A stretch of DNA of 64,000 bases from NCBI RefSeq assembly GCF_000422505.1, contig NZ_KE383864.1, positions 850,381 through 914,380 of the forward strand. The letters are read 5' to 3'. Shown here one piece after another: positions 36,850-45,909 of the stretch; position 1 is the first letter of the stretch, and the number at the start of each line of letters is the position of its first letter. The DNA comes from Paenibacillus pinihumi DSM 23905 = JCM 16419 (GTDB taxonomy: Bacteria > Bacillota > Bacilli > Paenibacillales > Paenibacillaceae). The translations under genes and the position numbers were made by a program. The notes below the pieces were generated by a model. The model was not told the DNA's origin, ran no database searches, and saw only the letters and a list, made by a program, of their open reading frames with translations.

Positions 36850-37746
36850 TCAACTCTCCCGCTTTATTTTTTCCAAAGTCTTCAAAAAAGCGGTCTCCCG
36901 TTCAAACGCTTTGTCAAGCGAATTCAAAAACAGGACATACCCGGTTGTAAAGTCGAGGGTCATCCGAATCATATTTTTTTCCACGGCGAGCCATTTCCCA
37001 ACCACATCCGGCCCCGCTTCTGTCATTTCTCGCCAGGGAAGGTCCCCTACGCGAAGTGCTTCAAAATATCGCTCCCTTGCGCGTGTCACCCCGCGCAAAC
37101 AGCTAAAGAATTTTTTGAACGCTTCCGCTTCCTTGAGGGCCGCGCCCAAGCTCTCAAACGTTAGCGCTTGTGCAGTCATCCACAAGCGGGAGACTCGGTA
37201 TACCTTCTCATAATCTCTATCCAGCATGTAGGGAAAAATTGTAGCAGTGCAAGTCGAAGCCGCCCCCTCGACCCTCATTCTATAGCCTGGCTTACCACTC
37301 ATCGCGCTCCCTTTCTCAGCAAGATCCTCAGACAGGCTCATGCTGACACGATAATAAGAGTCATAGATCTGGTAATTACGCTGAGTGGAGCGCCGCTCAG
37401 CGACAACAAAGTGCGGCTGGCGCTTCTTCCCATAAAACTCTTCGATATAAGGAAGACAGTAAGCATCAAGCGCCATAATAAATGGTTCGTCTACAGGAAG
37501 CTCCCCGTCTATCTCCATGATCTCTACACCATGTCGTTCTTTCATAAATGATTGAATCGAGCTGATATGAATTGTCCCGCCGAACAAAAATGGCTTAGTA
37601 GCCGAGGTATGAAAGTCCCAATTATAGAGGCAGAGCGAAGTACTAGACAAACTTTGCCCTTGCATCCAGAACAACAGAGCGTTAATGAGACAATCGTATG
37701 CGCCAAGCGACGTATACTCCCCCTTCACATACATCACCTCACGCAT
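36850..37746 (-). CDS. BtrH-like acyltransferase 2 (papain-like fold)
   Basis: A 298-residue BtrH N-terminal-domain protein. The candidate triad is C19 in SLGAYDCLINALL, H112 in RQPHFVVAERR and D129 in YQIYDSYYR; FIMALDAYCLPYIEEFYG lies between. It belongs to the same family as the gene at 33437 but is divergent, so it should use a different carrier or acceptor. The start is uncertain among TTG 37752, ATG 37746 and ATG 37734; all overlap or abut the APS kinase gene. It probably moves the amino acid loaded on carrier protein 2. Confidence 0.75.
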   Translation of the reverse strand: MREVMYVKGEYTSLGAYDCLINALLFWMQGQSLSSTSLCLYNWDFHTSATKPFLFGGTIHISSIQSFMKERHGVEIMEIDGELPVDEPFIMALDAYCLPYIEEFYGKKRQPHFVVAERRSTQRNYQIYDSYYRVSMSLSEDLAEKGSAMSGKPGYRMRVEGAASTCTATIFPYMLDRDYEKVYRVSRLWMTAQALTFESLGAALKEAEAFKKFFSCLRGVTRARERYFEALRVGDLPWREMTEAGPDVVGKWLAVEKNMIRMTLDFTTGYVLFLNSLDKAFERETAFLKTLEKIKRES

Positions 37747-38341
37747 CGCCAAACATCTCCATTTCCTTCAAAAATTGAAGTAACTGCTCCCTGCAACTAT
37801 CAACGGACCTTCCGTCCGTGTCTACGATTAAATTCGGCTCCAAAGGTTCCTCGTAGGACATGCCCACGCCCGTAAAATCCGGAATGATACCTTGATGTGC
37901 CTTGGCGTACATTCCTTTCGGGTCACGCTGCATACATGTATGAATACCGCACTTAACATATATCTCATAGAAGCGATCTCCCTCGAACAGCTTACGGACA
38001 TACCGACGATGCTCCCTGTAAGGGGAAATAGCTGCAACGATCGTGACCACGCCTGCCTGCATCAACAGCTTTGCGATTTCTCCCATACGTCTTATATTCT
38101 CATCCCGGCCGGAGGGTGAGAAATCCAGGTCCCTATTAATTCCTTTGCGGAGCGCATCACCATCTAGTATAAAAGATCGGATTTCCCTACGGTACAATTC
38201 CTTTTCCAAGACAGCAGCGAGTGTGGACTTCCCCGATCCAGACAAGCCCGTCAACCACAGCACGCCGCTTGGATGCCGATTGAGTCGGTTGCGATCTTCC
38301 CTTCCTATTTCAAAAGAAGGTGGATAAATATGATTATGAAT
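37739..38341 (-). CDS. Adenylylsulfate kinase (CysC type), probable ATT start
   Basis: Makes PAPS from APS and ATP. VLWLTGLSGSGKSTLA is the P-loop, DGDALRKGINRDLDFS the APS-binding loop and EDNIRRMGEIAKLL-like ENIRRMGEIAKLL the following helix. The conventional frame would start with GTG at 38263, inside the first beta strand. The frame stays open 26 codons further to an ATT at 38341, eight bases after a perfect GAGGAGG, and that extension (PPSFEIGRE, RNRLNRHPSG) resembles a normal CysC leader. The sulfotransferase three genes upstream is the likely PAPS user. Confidence 0.85.
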   Translation of the reverse strand: MHNHIYPPSFEIGREDRNRLNRHPSGVLWLTGLSGSGKSTLAAVLEKELYRREIRSFILDGDALRKGINRDLDFSPSGRDENIRRMGEIAKLLMQAGVVTIVAAISPYREHRRYVRKLFEGDRFYEIYVKCGIHTCMQRDPKGMYAKAHQGIIPDFTGVGMSYEEPLEPNLIVDTDGRSVDSCREQLLQFLKEMEMFGDA

Positions 38342-38344
38342 GGC

Positions 38345-40162
38345 CTAAACCTCCTCACCCTCTGCAGAAGCATGCCAATTATTCAAGTCTTGATGCCTAT
38401 AGTAAGTATCATACAATTGCTTATAAGCGCCTTCCCTGACCATTAGTTCCTCATGCGTGCCCTCTTCGGCAATTTGACCGGACGAGAGAACGATGATTTT
38501 GTTTGCATCAAGGATAGTTGAGAGACGATGTGCAATAATGACATTTGTTCGATTCTTCATTACAATTTTCAACGCTTGTCGTATATGACTTTCGGTGAAA
38601 GGGTCTATATTGGCCGTCGCCTCGTCCATAATAAGCAATGAAGGATTTTTTACCAGCACGCGAACTAACGCAATAAGCTGGCGCTGGCCGGCAGACAGAT
38701 TGCCTCCCCGTTCACCTATCTGCGTATCCAGCCCTTCGGGGAAATCTTCCAACCATGCTCCTCCGTTAATCATGCAAGCCGCACTCCAGACCGATGCATC
38801 AGAAGTTTCCGCATTACTGTAAGTCAAATTATCTCGAAGAGTCCCGGCAAACAAAAACGGAACCTGTGGGATATAACCGATTTGCGAACGAAGCGACTTT
38901 AACCCAATACTGCGCAGTTCGACGCCTCCCACCGTTATGCTTCCATCCCGATAATCATGGAACCGGAGTAATATTCGAGCAAGCGTCGTTTTTCCCGCAC
39001 CGGTATGTCCGACAACCGCAATACGTTCTCCTTCTTTAATCGTTAAAGAGAAGTTCTCAAGCTGCCGAACGTCGGAATCGTAAGAAAAGCCAACCTGCTT
39101 AAACCGAATATCTCCACCTCGCCATTCCTCTCTGCTTTCATCGGATAAATCTATCTCCTCCCCCTCTTCCAAAACCGCAAAGATCCGCTCGGCAGCCGCC
39201 ATGCCATCCTGGATTTGATTGGAGAAGTTCGCAAAGGATGAAATAGGGTCCCAAATCCGCTGCACCGTCTGTACAAACAAATAAAGGACGCCAAAGCTTA
39301 CACTTGTATCGAGTACCCCCCTGCCTCCCGCATACAAAATGACACAAATACCAAGTGAAGAGAGCAAGTTGGTTAATGGCAAAATAGAGGAAAAGACCCG
39401 CCCTTGCGCCATATTAACCTTATAAGCCTGTTCATTTATCGGAAGGAATCTTTGGCGCATCGCTTCTTCCTGAACAAAGTTTTTGGCAATCGTCATGCCT
39501 GCCAGCGATTCTTTTATATTGGCGTTCAGTTCCGCGAACATTTCATACATTTGCCGGCTAACTTTCCGCGACAGCTTCTTAAACAGTAAGGCAGCGCCAA
39601 TAATGACGGGAATGAATGCAACCAGCAAGCAAGCCAGCGAGAAATCAATGAAGAACAATGCTGCAAGGAGGATAAAAATGCTCATAATAACGCCCGATTG
39701 GCCTACAAACACGTGAATAAACTGTCCGAATGACTCTGTATCTCCCGTAATGCGGCTAATGAGCATACCGGAGGAATTTTTCGAAAAGAAGCCGATATTT
39801 TTGCAAATCATCGAACGGAACAGCTTGTTCTGAAGCTCCTGCAGTGTGTCGATAACGCTTCTCTGCGCCAGCTTTTTTTGAAAGTAGCCGCATACCCATT
39901 GCAGCATACCCATCAACAAAATGGAACCGACAATCAGCATAATCCGGTTAACAGTTGGCTCTCCCGTGAGCAAATCAATGCCCTTACTAATGGAGAGTGT
40001 GATGCCCATAGCAAGAAAAGATTGGGCCACCATAAGAATCCCTACACCGAACCATTGCTTTGATTTTCCACTAAACAATGACAGTGTCCGGAGCAAAGAA
40101 TGGTTCGACTGGCTGGATGTGATTGTATGGGATTGAACGATTGTCTCGGTGTTCTTAGCCAA
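38345..40162 (-). CDS. ABC exporter half-transporter A (TM domain fused to ATPase)
   Basis: A 605-residue type IV ABC half-transporter: six TM helices (residues 30-320), then Walker A VGHTGAGKTTLARIL, signature LSAGQRQLIALVRV and Walker B LLIMDEATANID with an intact catalytic glutamate. Its start is directly adjacent to the partner's stop. It likely forms a heterodimer with the next protein and exports the cluster's product, giving self-resistance; this is inferred from position. Confidence 0.92.
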   Translation of the reverse strand: MAKNTETIVQSHTITSSQSNHSLLRTLSLFSGKSKQWFGVGILMVAQSFLAMGITLSISKGIDLLTGEPTVNRIMLIVGSILLMGMLQWVCGYFQKKLAQRSVIDTLQELQNKLFRSMICKNIGFFSKNSSGMLISRITGDTESFGQFIHVFVGQSGVIMSIFILLAALFFIDFSLACLLVAFIPVIIGAALLFKKLSRKVSRQMYEMFAELNANIKESLAGMTIAKNFVQEEAMRQRFLPINEQAYKVNMAQGRVFSSILPLTNLLSSLGICVILYAGGRGVLDTSVSFGVLYLFVQTVQRIWDPISSFANFSNQIQDGMAAAERIFAVLEEGEEIDLSDESREEWRGGDIRFKQVGFSYDSDVRQLENFSLTIKEGERIAVVGHTGAGKTTLARILLRFHDYRDGSITVGGVELRSIGLKSLRSQIGYIPQVPFLFAGTLRDNLTYSNAETSDASVWSAACMINGGAWLEDFPEGLDTQIGERGGNLSAGQRQLIALVRVLVKNPSLLIMDEATANIDPFTESHIRQALKIVMKNRTNVIIAHRLSTILDANKIIVLSSGQIAEEGTHEELMVREGAYKQLYDTYYRHQDLNNWHASAEGEEV

Positions 40163-41920
40163 TTACACCACTTCCTTTTGATTAAACAGATCCATATACA
40201 CTTCCGATTCGTGAATCAGTTTGCTATGAATGCCTTGGGCAACTACTTCGCCTTTGTTCAGCACAATAATATGGTCAGCATGAACAATTAAAGGGAGTCG
40301 ATTTGTTATCAACAGCGTCGTGCGATTCTTCATTAAATTTTGCATACCTTTCATAATCTCAACTTCCGTCGCGCTATCGAGGCCGCTCGTCGAATCATCC
40401 AAAATAAGAATGCTCGGCTCGCTTGCAAATGCCCGGGCCATGGCGATCCGCTGCCGCTGACCACCCGATAAATGAATACCGCGCTCGCCTACCCGGGTAT
40501 CATACCCGTCCTCTAATTTTTCAATAAAATCATGGGCTCGCGCCAGCCTAGCATAATGCCTCACCTCAGAGTCCGTTAAGCTTGGATTGGAGAACTTAAT
40601 ATTATCCTTGACTGACCAGGAAAACAGGAACACATCCTGCTCTATAATTCCGATCTGCGACCGCAGTCTATCGATATCCCACTCCTTTGTATCGACGCCG
40701 TCAATGCGAATCGCGCCTTCGGTCGCTTCAAAACTTCGGTTAACCAGCTTGGTCAGCAAACTCTTGCCACTGCCGGTGGCGCCGACAATCGCAACCGTCT
40801 TTCCGGCGTTCACCGAGAAGGAAATATCCTTCAATACGGTATGCTCCTCACCAAAACGGAACGAAACACGATCAAATTCAATCATTCCATTCATCGCGTA
40901 TTTATATAGATTAGCCGGCACTTTACTGGCGGCTCCTTCCCCAATCGCCACCAAAATTCTTTTGGCCGAAGCGAGCCCCATTCCGATTAAGCCAAATGTA
41001 ATATCGGCATTCGCCACAGGCGTACCTATCCCAATAAACAGCCCTATATAAGTAATAACTTCTCCGAGCGTCAATTGCCCGCTCTTAAACGCCAACATAC
41101 ATTGGAGAAATGCTGCGGAAAAGAAAAGCTGATAAATAAGAGAAGGCAAATACTTAGCTTCAATTAAGGAGCGGGCCCATGTGTTCTCTGCGAATGAACG
41201 CGTCCGGCGTTCAAATCGATCGACTTCCTTCTTCTCTTGAAGGTTGGATTTAATAATCTCGATACCTTCCACCATTTCGTTCAGGTCGGCGTTCAGCTTG
41301 CCGAATTGCTGTCTCGCTTTTGCCGCCGCAGAACTGATATTTTGAGAATACTGCACTAGCAACACCGCAGATATCGCAGTGAACAGTACAGGAATGATCC
41401 ATTGCGTCCAGTGGTACCCCGTAAAAATAAAAAAGAGTGGTATGAAATAAAATAAGATGCTTCGCAATGACATAATGAGGCCTGGCTGAAACATGACTGA
41501 TATGCTCCGCAGCTCATTCGTTCCAATCGAAAGCAAATCGCCGGTACGCGCCGTGTTCAAATAATCGTGCTTTTTGTTTAGAAATGCACTAAAAATTTCA
41601 TTACGAATGTTTTTCTCTACTTTAAGCCTAATGTTCAGAACTGATAAAGTGGAAATCCATTGCAGCAAAGCAGCCGATGTCAGTACAACAAGCACCAGCA
41701 GAACTGCACGAAGCATACCTTTGTCATCCCCAAGCTTCAACGTTTCAAAGAAGTAGCCCAAGTACACCGATGACAACGTCTGCATATAAACAGAAGCTGC
41801 AACAGACAGAAAGAATAGAAGCGTTAACAACGGAAAACGCAATAATTGCTTGGTGATCCATGCAATCGTCGATTTCATAGAATAATTTTTCTTCCCTACG
41901 GACATTCCTAATTTATCCAT
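40163..41920 (-). CDS. ABC exporter half-transporter B (degenerate ATP site)
   Basis: A 585-residue half-transporter with six TM helices, Walker A VGATGSGKSLLTKLV, signature LSGGQRQRIAMARAF and Walker B ILILDDSTSGLD. The usual catalytic Glu after Walker B is Asp, as in one subunit of heterodimeric exporters such as BmrC/BmrD. It therefore probably pairs with half-transporter A. I choose the ATG at 41920 because the longer frame (to 41971) runs into the sulfotransferase gene; GGGGAGG lies 14 bases upstream, so the start remains uncertain. Confidence 0.9.
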   Translation of the reverse strand: MDKLGMSVGKKNYSMKSTIAWITKQLLRFPLLTLLFFLSVAASVYMQTLSSVYLGYFFETLKLGDDKGMLRAVLLVLVVLTSAALLQWISTLSVLNIRLKVEKNIRNEIFSAFLNKKHDYLNTARTGDLLSIGTNELRSISVMFQPGLIMSLRSILFYFIPLFFIFTGYHWTQWIIPVLFTAISAVLLVQYSQNISSAAAKARQQFGKLNADLNEMVEGIEIIKSNLQEKKEVDRFERRTRSFAENTWARSLIEAKYLPSLIYQLFFSAAFLQCMLAFKSGQLTLGEVITYIGLFIGIGTPVANADITFGLIGMGLASAKRILVAIGEGAASKVPANLYKYAMNGMIEFDRVSFRFGEEHTVLKDISFSVNAGKTVAIVGATGSGKSLLTKLVNRSFEATEGAIRIDGVDTKEWDIDRLRSQIGIIEQDVFLFSWSVKDNIKFSNPSLTDSEVRHYARLARAHDFIEKLEDGYDTRVGERGIHLSGGQRQRIAMARAFASEPSILILDDSTSGLDSATEVEIMKGMQNLMKNRTTLLITNRLPLIVHADHIIVLNKGEVVAQGIHSKLIHESEVYMDLFNQKEVV

Positions 41921-41954
41921 ATACCTTTTTAATACCTCCCCGAACAGCGCCGGC

Positions 41955-42668
41955 TTAACTCGTCCTGACAAAACGTTTTTTCTTCGTCAAGTAATCCATC
42001 ATTTCGTCGTAATTTTCAATGAGTTCCTCCAGCCGATACGGATTGGTTCTTTGGAGCGGATCATTTAGCTTTATCGGTTCAACCTCCAAATACTTGAAGG
42101 TCTTGCTTTTGACCTTTTTGTCCTCTGCGAAATCTTCCTCGTATACTAATGACAAGTAAGGAATATTCAAGCTGGAAAACGCTGATTCGCAACTTTTGTT
42201 GAAAGCATCCCATTTTCTCATTTGAGCGTAGGCATGAACGACGTTTATCTTGATCGATCTCGCCTCTCCGGCCTCTTTGTTGATATGACCATAGTTTTGC
42301 TCCATCATCAGCATAAAAGACACATATTCCTTCAACAAATCTATGCGCTGAATAAGAATGAAACGGTAACCGTGCAGGATGCTATCTTTAATATACGAAT
42401 TCACATCCGCAAAGCCCGTATTGGGAAGCCAATTCGAAATTTGCTTGTATCCGAATACTGACTTCCCACTTTGCTCACCTAGCTTTTTTAAGTATGCAAA
42501 TGGCTTGTTCTGCATTTTTTGACTACAATGATTCCAGACACCGTCACCTGGCGGGACCGCAAAAACTTCTCCCAAACAGTGAATGTCAGGGTGCTTATTC
42601 AGCAATCTGGCCAAATATTCACTGCCAGTTCGGGGATTCGATAAAACAACAAATTTACGTAAACTCAT
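41955..42668 (-). CDS. PAPS-dependent sulfotransferase
   Basis: A 237-residue sulfotransferase. VVLSNPRTGSEYLARLLNK at the N-terminus is the 5'-phosphosulfate loop, and the central RFILIQRIDLLKEYVSFML fits the 3'-phosphate-binding region (R..D...S). It resembles small bacterial carbohydrate sulfotransferases. With the APS kinase in the same operon, PAPS supply and use are both encoded, so a sulfated product or intermediate is likely. The target hydroxyl or amine is unknown. Confidence 0.85.
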   Translation of the reverse strand: MSLRKFVVLSNPRTGSEYLARLLNKHPDIHCLGEVFAVPPGDGVWNHCSQKMQNKPFAYLKKLGEQSGKSVFGYKQISNWLPNTGFADVNSYIKDSILHGYRFILIQRIDLLKEYVSFMLMMEQNYGHINKEAGEARSIKINVVHAYAQMRKWDAFNKSCESAFSSLNIPYLSLVYEEDFAEDKKVKSKTFKYLEVEPIKLNDPLQRTNPYRLEELIENYDEMMDYLTKKKRFVRTS

Positions 42669-42690
42669 TGACAGTCCCCCAATTGCTCAT

Positions 42691-43824
42691 TTATTGCTCC
42701 CGAATTGTTTCCGTCACTTGTATGCCGACATGTCTACCGCTCTTCATCAGGCAACCAAGCAGCAGATCCCCTTTTTTCAATTCGGTTATATTTTTTACCT
42801 TCCGGTCGGCTCCCATAACCCTCACATGCCAGTCGTCCTGTAAAATCGTATTAATCTCCGTTCCTTCGATTGTTCCTTTTATAAGCAGGAGTGGCCTACG
42901 CTCAATCTTCATCCGGCCAACAGGTACTGTTCGCGCCGTCCCGTTGGCACTGACGCAGAGCACTTGCTTACCAGCCGAAAGCTCGCTAATATAGCTTGTT
43001 GTATTATTGGGAGCGAGCACATAGGAATGTACGCCGCCAGCATTAACCCGAAACGGTCTTAATTCCATATAGGGGAGGTAATGTGTTTCGGAGCAGACAA
43101 GTAGACCTCCACTGGATGTGGAACCTACAATGATCCCTTCCTCTTGCGTCATAATGGCGGCAGTATCGATACACCCTCGGTCACCCATACCGATATAGGA
43201 AATACTCTCGACGATAAATTCCTTTAATGTAATTGATTGCTCCTTATGAATTATTTGATCCATTTCACTAAGTGATTCAAGAGAGCCGCTTGATAAAATA
43301 ATGCCGTCCGAGCCTCTTTCCAATACTTCAAATGCAATCTTCGCATCCTCTATTGATTTGACTACTTTAAGGAGAACAGTTTGCGAGCGATGCTCTTCAA
43401 TCTGTGCGATAACCAACTCAAGCGGAATATTGGTCTCATCCTTAAATTCTACGATTACATATTCATAGTGAATGCCCTGCCGCCACGCATAATCGAGACT
43501 AGCCTGGTCGACAACTCTAACATACAGCCCAGCATTTACATTACAGTTATTTTTGACGGCGGCCAATTCCTCTTCGTTATCCGATATAACGGCATGAACC
43601 TCCGATTTCAGTTCTCCCAAATCTGCAAATTGACTCGCTGACTCAATCTCAACAACCAGTTTAGTTTTGTTGCCAAACTTCCCTATTCCCTCTAGCAGTT
43701 GGCCGACATGTATAAGTATCGTCTCCGCACAGGATTGACTAACTTGTTCGGCTATTGAGGCGGCCTGCTCCTCCTCCGCCTTGTCTAGCCATCTTAAATC
43801 GTACCAAAGATGCTTCTTCGACAT
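42691..43824 (-). CDS. 3-Dehydroquinate synthase II homologue, GriH-like
   Basis: A 377-residue protein of the archaeal-type DHQ synthase II family. KHLWYDLRWLDKAEEEQ starts the N-terminal domain, and the C-terminal domain shows YMELRPFRVNAGGVHSYVLAP, ISELSAGKQVLCV and RRPLLLIKGTIEGTEINTILQ. In Streptomyces, GriH with the aldolase GriI makes 3-amino-4-hydroxybenzoate from C4 and C3 precursors. Next to an aldolase of the GriI type this role is the best guess; an archaeal-style 3-dehydroquinate role is the alternative. GAGGA eight bases upstream sets the ATG at 43824. Confidence 0.87.
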   Translation of the reverse strand: MSKKHLWYDLRWLDKAEEEQAASIAEQVSQSCAETILIHVGQLLEGIGKFGNKTKLVVEIESASQFADLGELKSEVHAVISDNEEELAAVKNNCNVNAGLYVRVVDQASLDYAWRQGIHYEYVIVEFKDETNIPLELVIAQIEEHRSQTVLLKVVKSIEDAKIAFEVLERGSDGIILSSGSLESLSEMDQIIHKEQSITLKEFIVESISYIGMGDRGCIDTAAIMTQEEGIIVGSTSSGGLLVCSETHYLPYMELRPFRVNAGGVHSYVLAPNNTTSYISELSAGKQVLCVSANGTARTVPVGRMKIERRPLLLIKGTIEGTEINTILQDDWHVRVMGADRKVKNITELKKGDLLLGCLMKSGRHVGIQVTETIREQ

Positions 43825-43866
43825 CGCGACTGTCCTCTTCTCTATCAATAGATTTGTTTCGCCTCT

Positions 43867-44658
43867 TCAGCGCAGTGCGTTGAAGGCGTTACCTTCGCCG
43901 TGAACGATTTCGTAGAGCTCGCCGAGTAGCGCCTGCGGGTCCGCGTTTTGAAATACTTGCCTTCCTACGCAGAAACCCGCAATATTGCCGCGCAATAAAC
44001 AACGAGCCCTATCGAGAAACGCCCGATCCGCACCGTTCTGCTCGCCGCCAGCAATCAACACAGGGATTTCCGTATTTTCAACAGCGCGTAGAAACCGATC
44101 CGGTTCTCCCGTTGGGCTTGGAATCTTCACAATATCCGCCCCTATTTCCTCACAAATCCGAATGCAATGCCCGATATGATCGATTTCGTCTCTCCCGGTT
44201 CTCTCCCCATGCTGCAACTGCGGATAAATCATGATAAGCAGCGGCATCCCCCACTCCCTGCAAGCGTTAGCAACAATACCGGCATCAATGAGCATACGGC
44301 GATCGTTCTCACAACCTATATTTAGATGAATGGAGACGCCATCGGCTCCCAACTTCAACGCTTCTTCTACAGAGCCGACAAGTACCTTCTCCTCCCGGCT
44401 CGGACTAAAGCTAACGCTGGCAGACAAATGCATCAATACCGCCGTTTCTTTCGGTATCAAATGCTGATGCCGATGAATTTGCCCTTTATGCATAATAACT
44501 CCGTTCGGATAGGGAGAACGCCATTCCCTAAGTAAATGTCCGATGCTCTCCAATCCCGCTATCGGTCCCAAGGTCATACCATGGTCAAGTGGCAATAGAA
44601 TGGTTTTTCCCGATCGTTCATCTATGATTCGTTTAAGTCGCAGCTGCTTTCCCATCAT
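43867..44658 (-). CDS. DhnA-type class I aldolase, GriI-like
   Basis: A 263-residue aldolase. TILLPLDHGMTLGPI (residues 19-33) and ADIVKIPSPTGEPDRF, with the Schiff-base lysine near 177, are family landmarks; IPVLIAGGEQ follows. Members include archaeal ADH synthase (MJ0400) and GriI, which joins aspartate semialdehyde to a ketose phosphate. The gene directly precedes the DHQ synthase II homologue in the transcript. GGAG eight bases upstream sets the ATG at 44658. Confidence 0.88.
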   Translation of the reverse strand: MMGKQLRLKRIIDERSGKTILLPLDHGMTLGPIAGLESIGHLLREWRSPYPNGVIMHKGQIHRHQHLIPKETAVLMHLSASVSFSPSREEKVLVGSVEEALKLGADGVSIHLNIGCENDRRMLIDAGIVANACREWGMPLLIMIYPQLQHGERTGRDEIDHIGHCIRICEEIGADIVKIPSPTGEPDRFLRAVENTEIPVLIAGGEQNGADRAFLDRARCLLRGNIAGFCVGRQVFQNADPQALLGELYEIVHGEGNAFNALR

Positions 44659-44670
44659 TGACAATTCTCC

Positions 44671-45909
44671 TTATTCAGATAAGCAAACCGCTATTTTATT
44701 GAGTGCTCCCACTATATCATAGATGTCTTCTTCCGTACCGAGTAGCACGGTTTGCGGCAGCCATACAGTGCTCTGTACGAATCGTTCAGCTGTCGGGCAT
44801 TGTTTGCGGTAACGATTTCGCTCTTCCTCGTTTAAAAAATTTCGGCAATAGTCAATATCAAAAGCCAAATGCGTATAGCCAGCGTGACAGGGAATTCCTT
44901 CCGTTTCCAAGTAGATGGCCAGCCGCTTGCCACTAAGCCTGCCTCGCCAGGCTTCTCGGATTTTCAGCAGATAGGAGTAGTTGCCATGGGAAGCATGACT
45001 GTCCGTCAGTTCTATTGGCTCTACGATAGGATGGTCTTGGAGAAGCAGATCCAGCTTTTGACGGCGGACTTCCTTTCGAATTTGCTGCTGGTCAACCTTA
45101 TCTAACTGTGTAAGCGCCAGTGAAGCTTGCAGCTCCGTTGGACGATAATTCTCGCTTATATGCGTGTGTGAGCGCCAATCGCCGCCAAACGGCCTACCAC
45201 AGCTATGAATCGAAAACATTTGCTGAAACAGGCTCTCCCGATTAGTAGCAACAAATCCGCCTTCCCCACAGTTAAGAGATTTTGAAGCTTCAAAGCTGAA
45301 CATTGAAATATCTCCATAAGCAGCAACATGCTTATCCATAAATCGACTCGATAACGCATGCGCATTATCCTGAATGAGCAGCAGATCGTGCTTGTCGCAC
45401 AAACGGCGGATTTCATCCATCTGACAAGGATGACCACCGCAATGCATAATTAGCAAAGCTTTTGTACGATCTGTGACTGACGCTTCGATCAATGACGAAT
45501 CGATGTTACCTTGTTCATCTATATCAACAAACACGGGCTTAATACCACATTTAAATAGCGGCGCAATCGTGCTGAAGAAGGTGTACGGCGTTGTAATCAC
45601 TTCGCTTCCCGGTTCCAACTGCAATGCCTGGAAAATTAAATGCAGCGCAGAGGTGCCGCTATTCACGAACACCCCGTGACTCATTCCGATCCGGTGGGAG
45701 AATATTGATTCGAACCGCCCAGTCCTGCTTGTCGTTTCATAAGTGAACTTCAAATGATTCGTTGCATTGGCCCTGGACCAAATGCCAGATTTCAACGTTT
45801 CCATCACACCGTTCACATCGTTGTCGTCGATTTCCGGCCATACAGCGAACGGCTTCGTCCGATAAGGAGTCCCTCCTTTAAGAACAAGTTGTTGACGGGT
45901 CTTTTCCAT
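44671..45909 (-). CDS. DegT/DnrJ/EryC1-family PLP aminotransferase 1
   Basis: A 412-residue fold-type I aminotransferase. VNSGTSALHLIFQAL binds PLP phosphate, QDNAHALSS contains the PLP aspartate, and FSFEASKSLNCGEGGFV carries the catalytic lysine. HCGGHPCQMDEI and GVFVNSG recall inosose and kanosamine-type aminotransferases such as BtrS/StsC, so a keto-sugar or cyclitol substrate is plausible. GGAGGAAGG upstream lies inside the glycosyltransferase gene, whose end it overlaps by 32 bases. Confidence 0.9.
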   Translation of the reverse strand: MEKTRQQLVLKGGTPYRTKPFAVWPEIDDNDVNGVMETLKSGIWSRANATNHLKFTYETTSRTGRFESIFSHRIGMSHGVFVNSGTSALHLIFQALQLEPGSEVITTPYTFFSTIAPLFKCGIKPVFVDIDEQGNIDSSLIEASVTDRTKALLIMHCGGHPCQMDEIRRLCDKHDLLLIQDNAHALSSRFMDKHVAAYGDISMFSFEASKSLNCGEGGFVATNRESLFQQMFSIHSCGRPFGGDWRSHTHISENYRPTELQASLALTQLDKVDQQQIRKEVRRQKLDLLLQDHPIVEPIELTDSHASHGNYSYLLKIREAWRGRLSGKRLAIYLETEGIPCHAGYTHLAFDIDYCRNFLNEEERNRYRKQCPTAERFVQSTVWLPQTVLLGTEEDIYDIVGALNKIAVCLSE

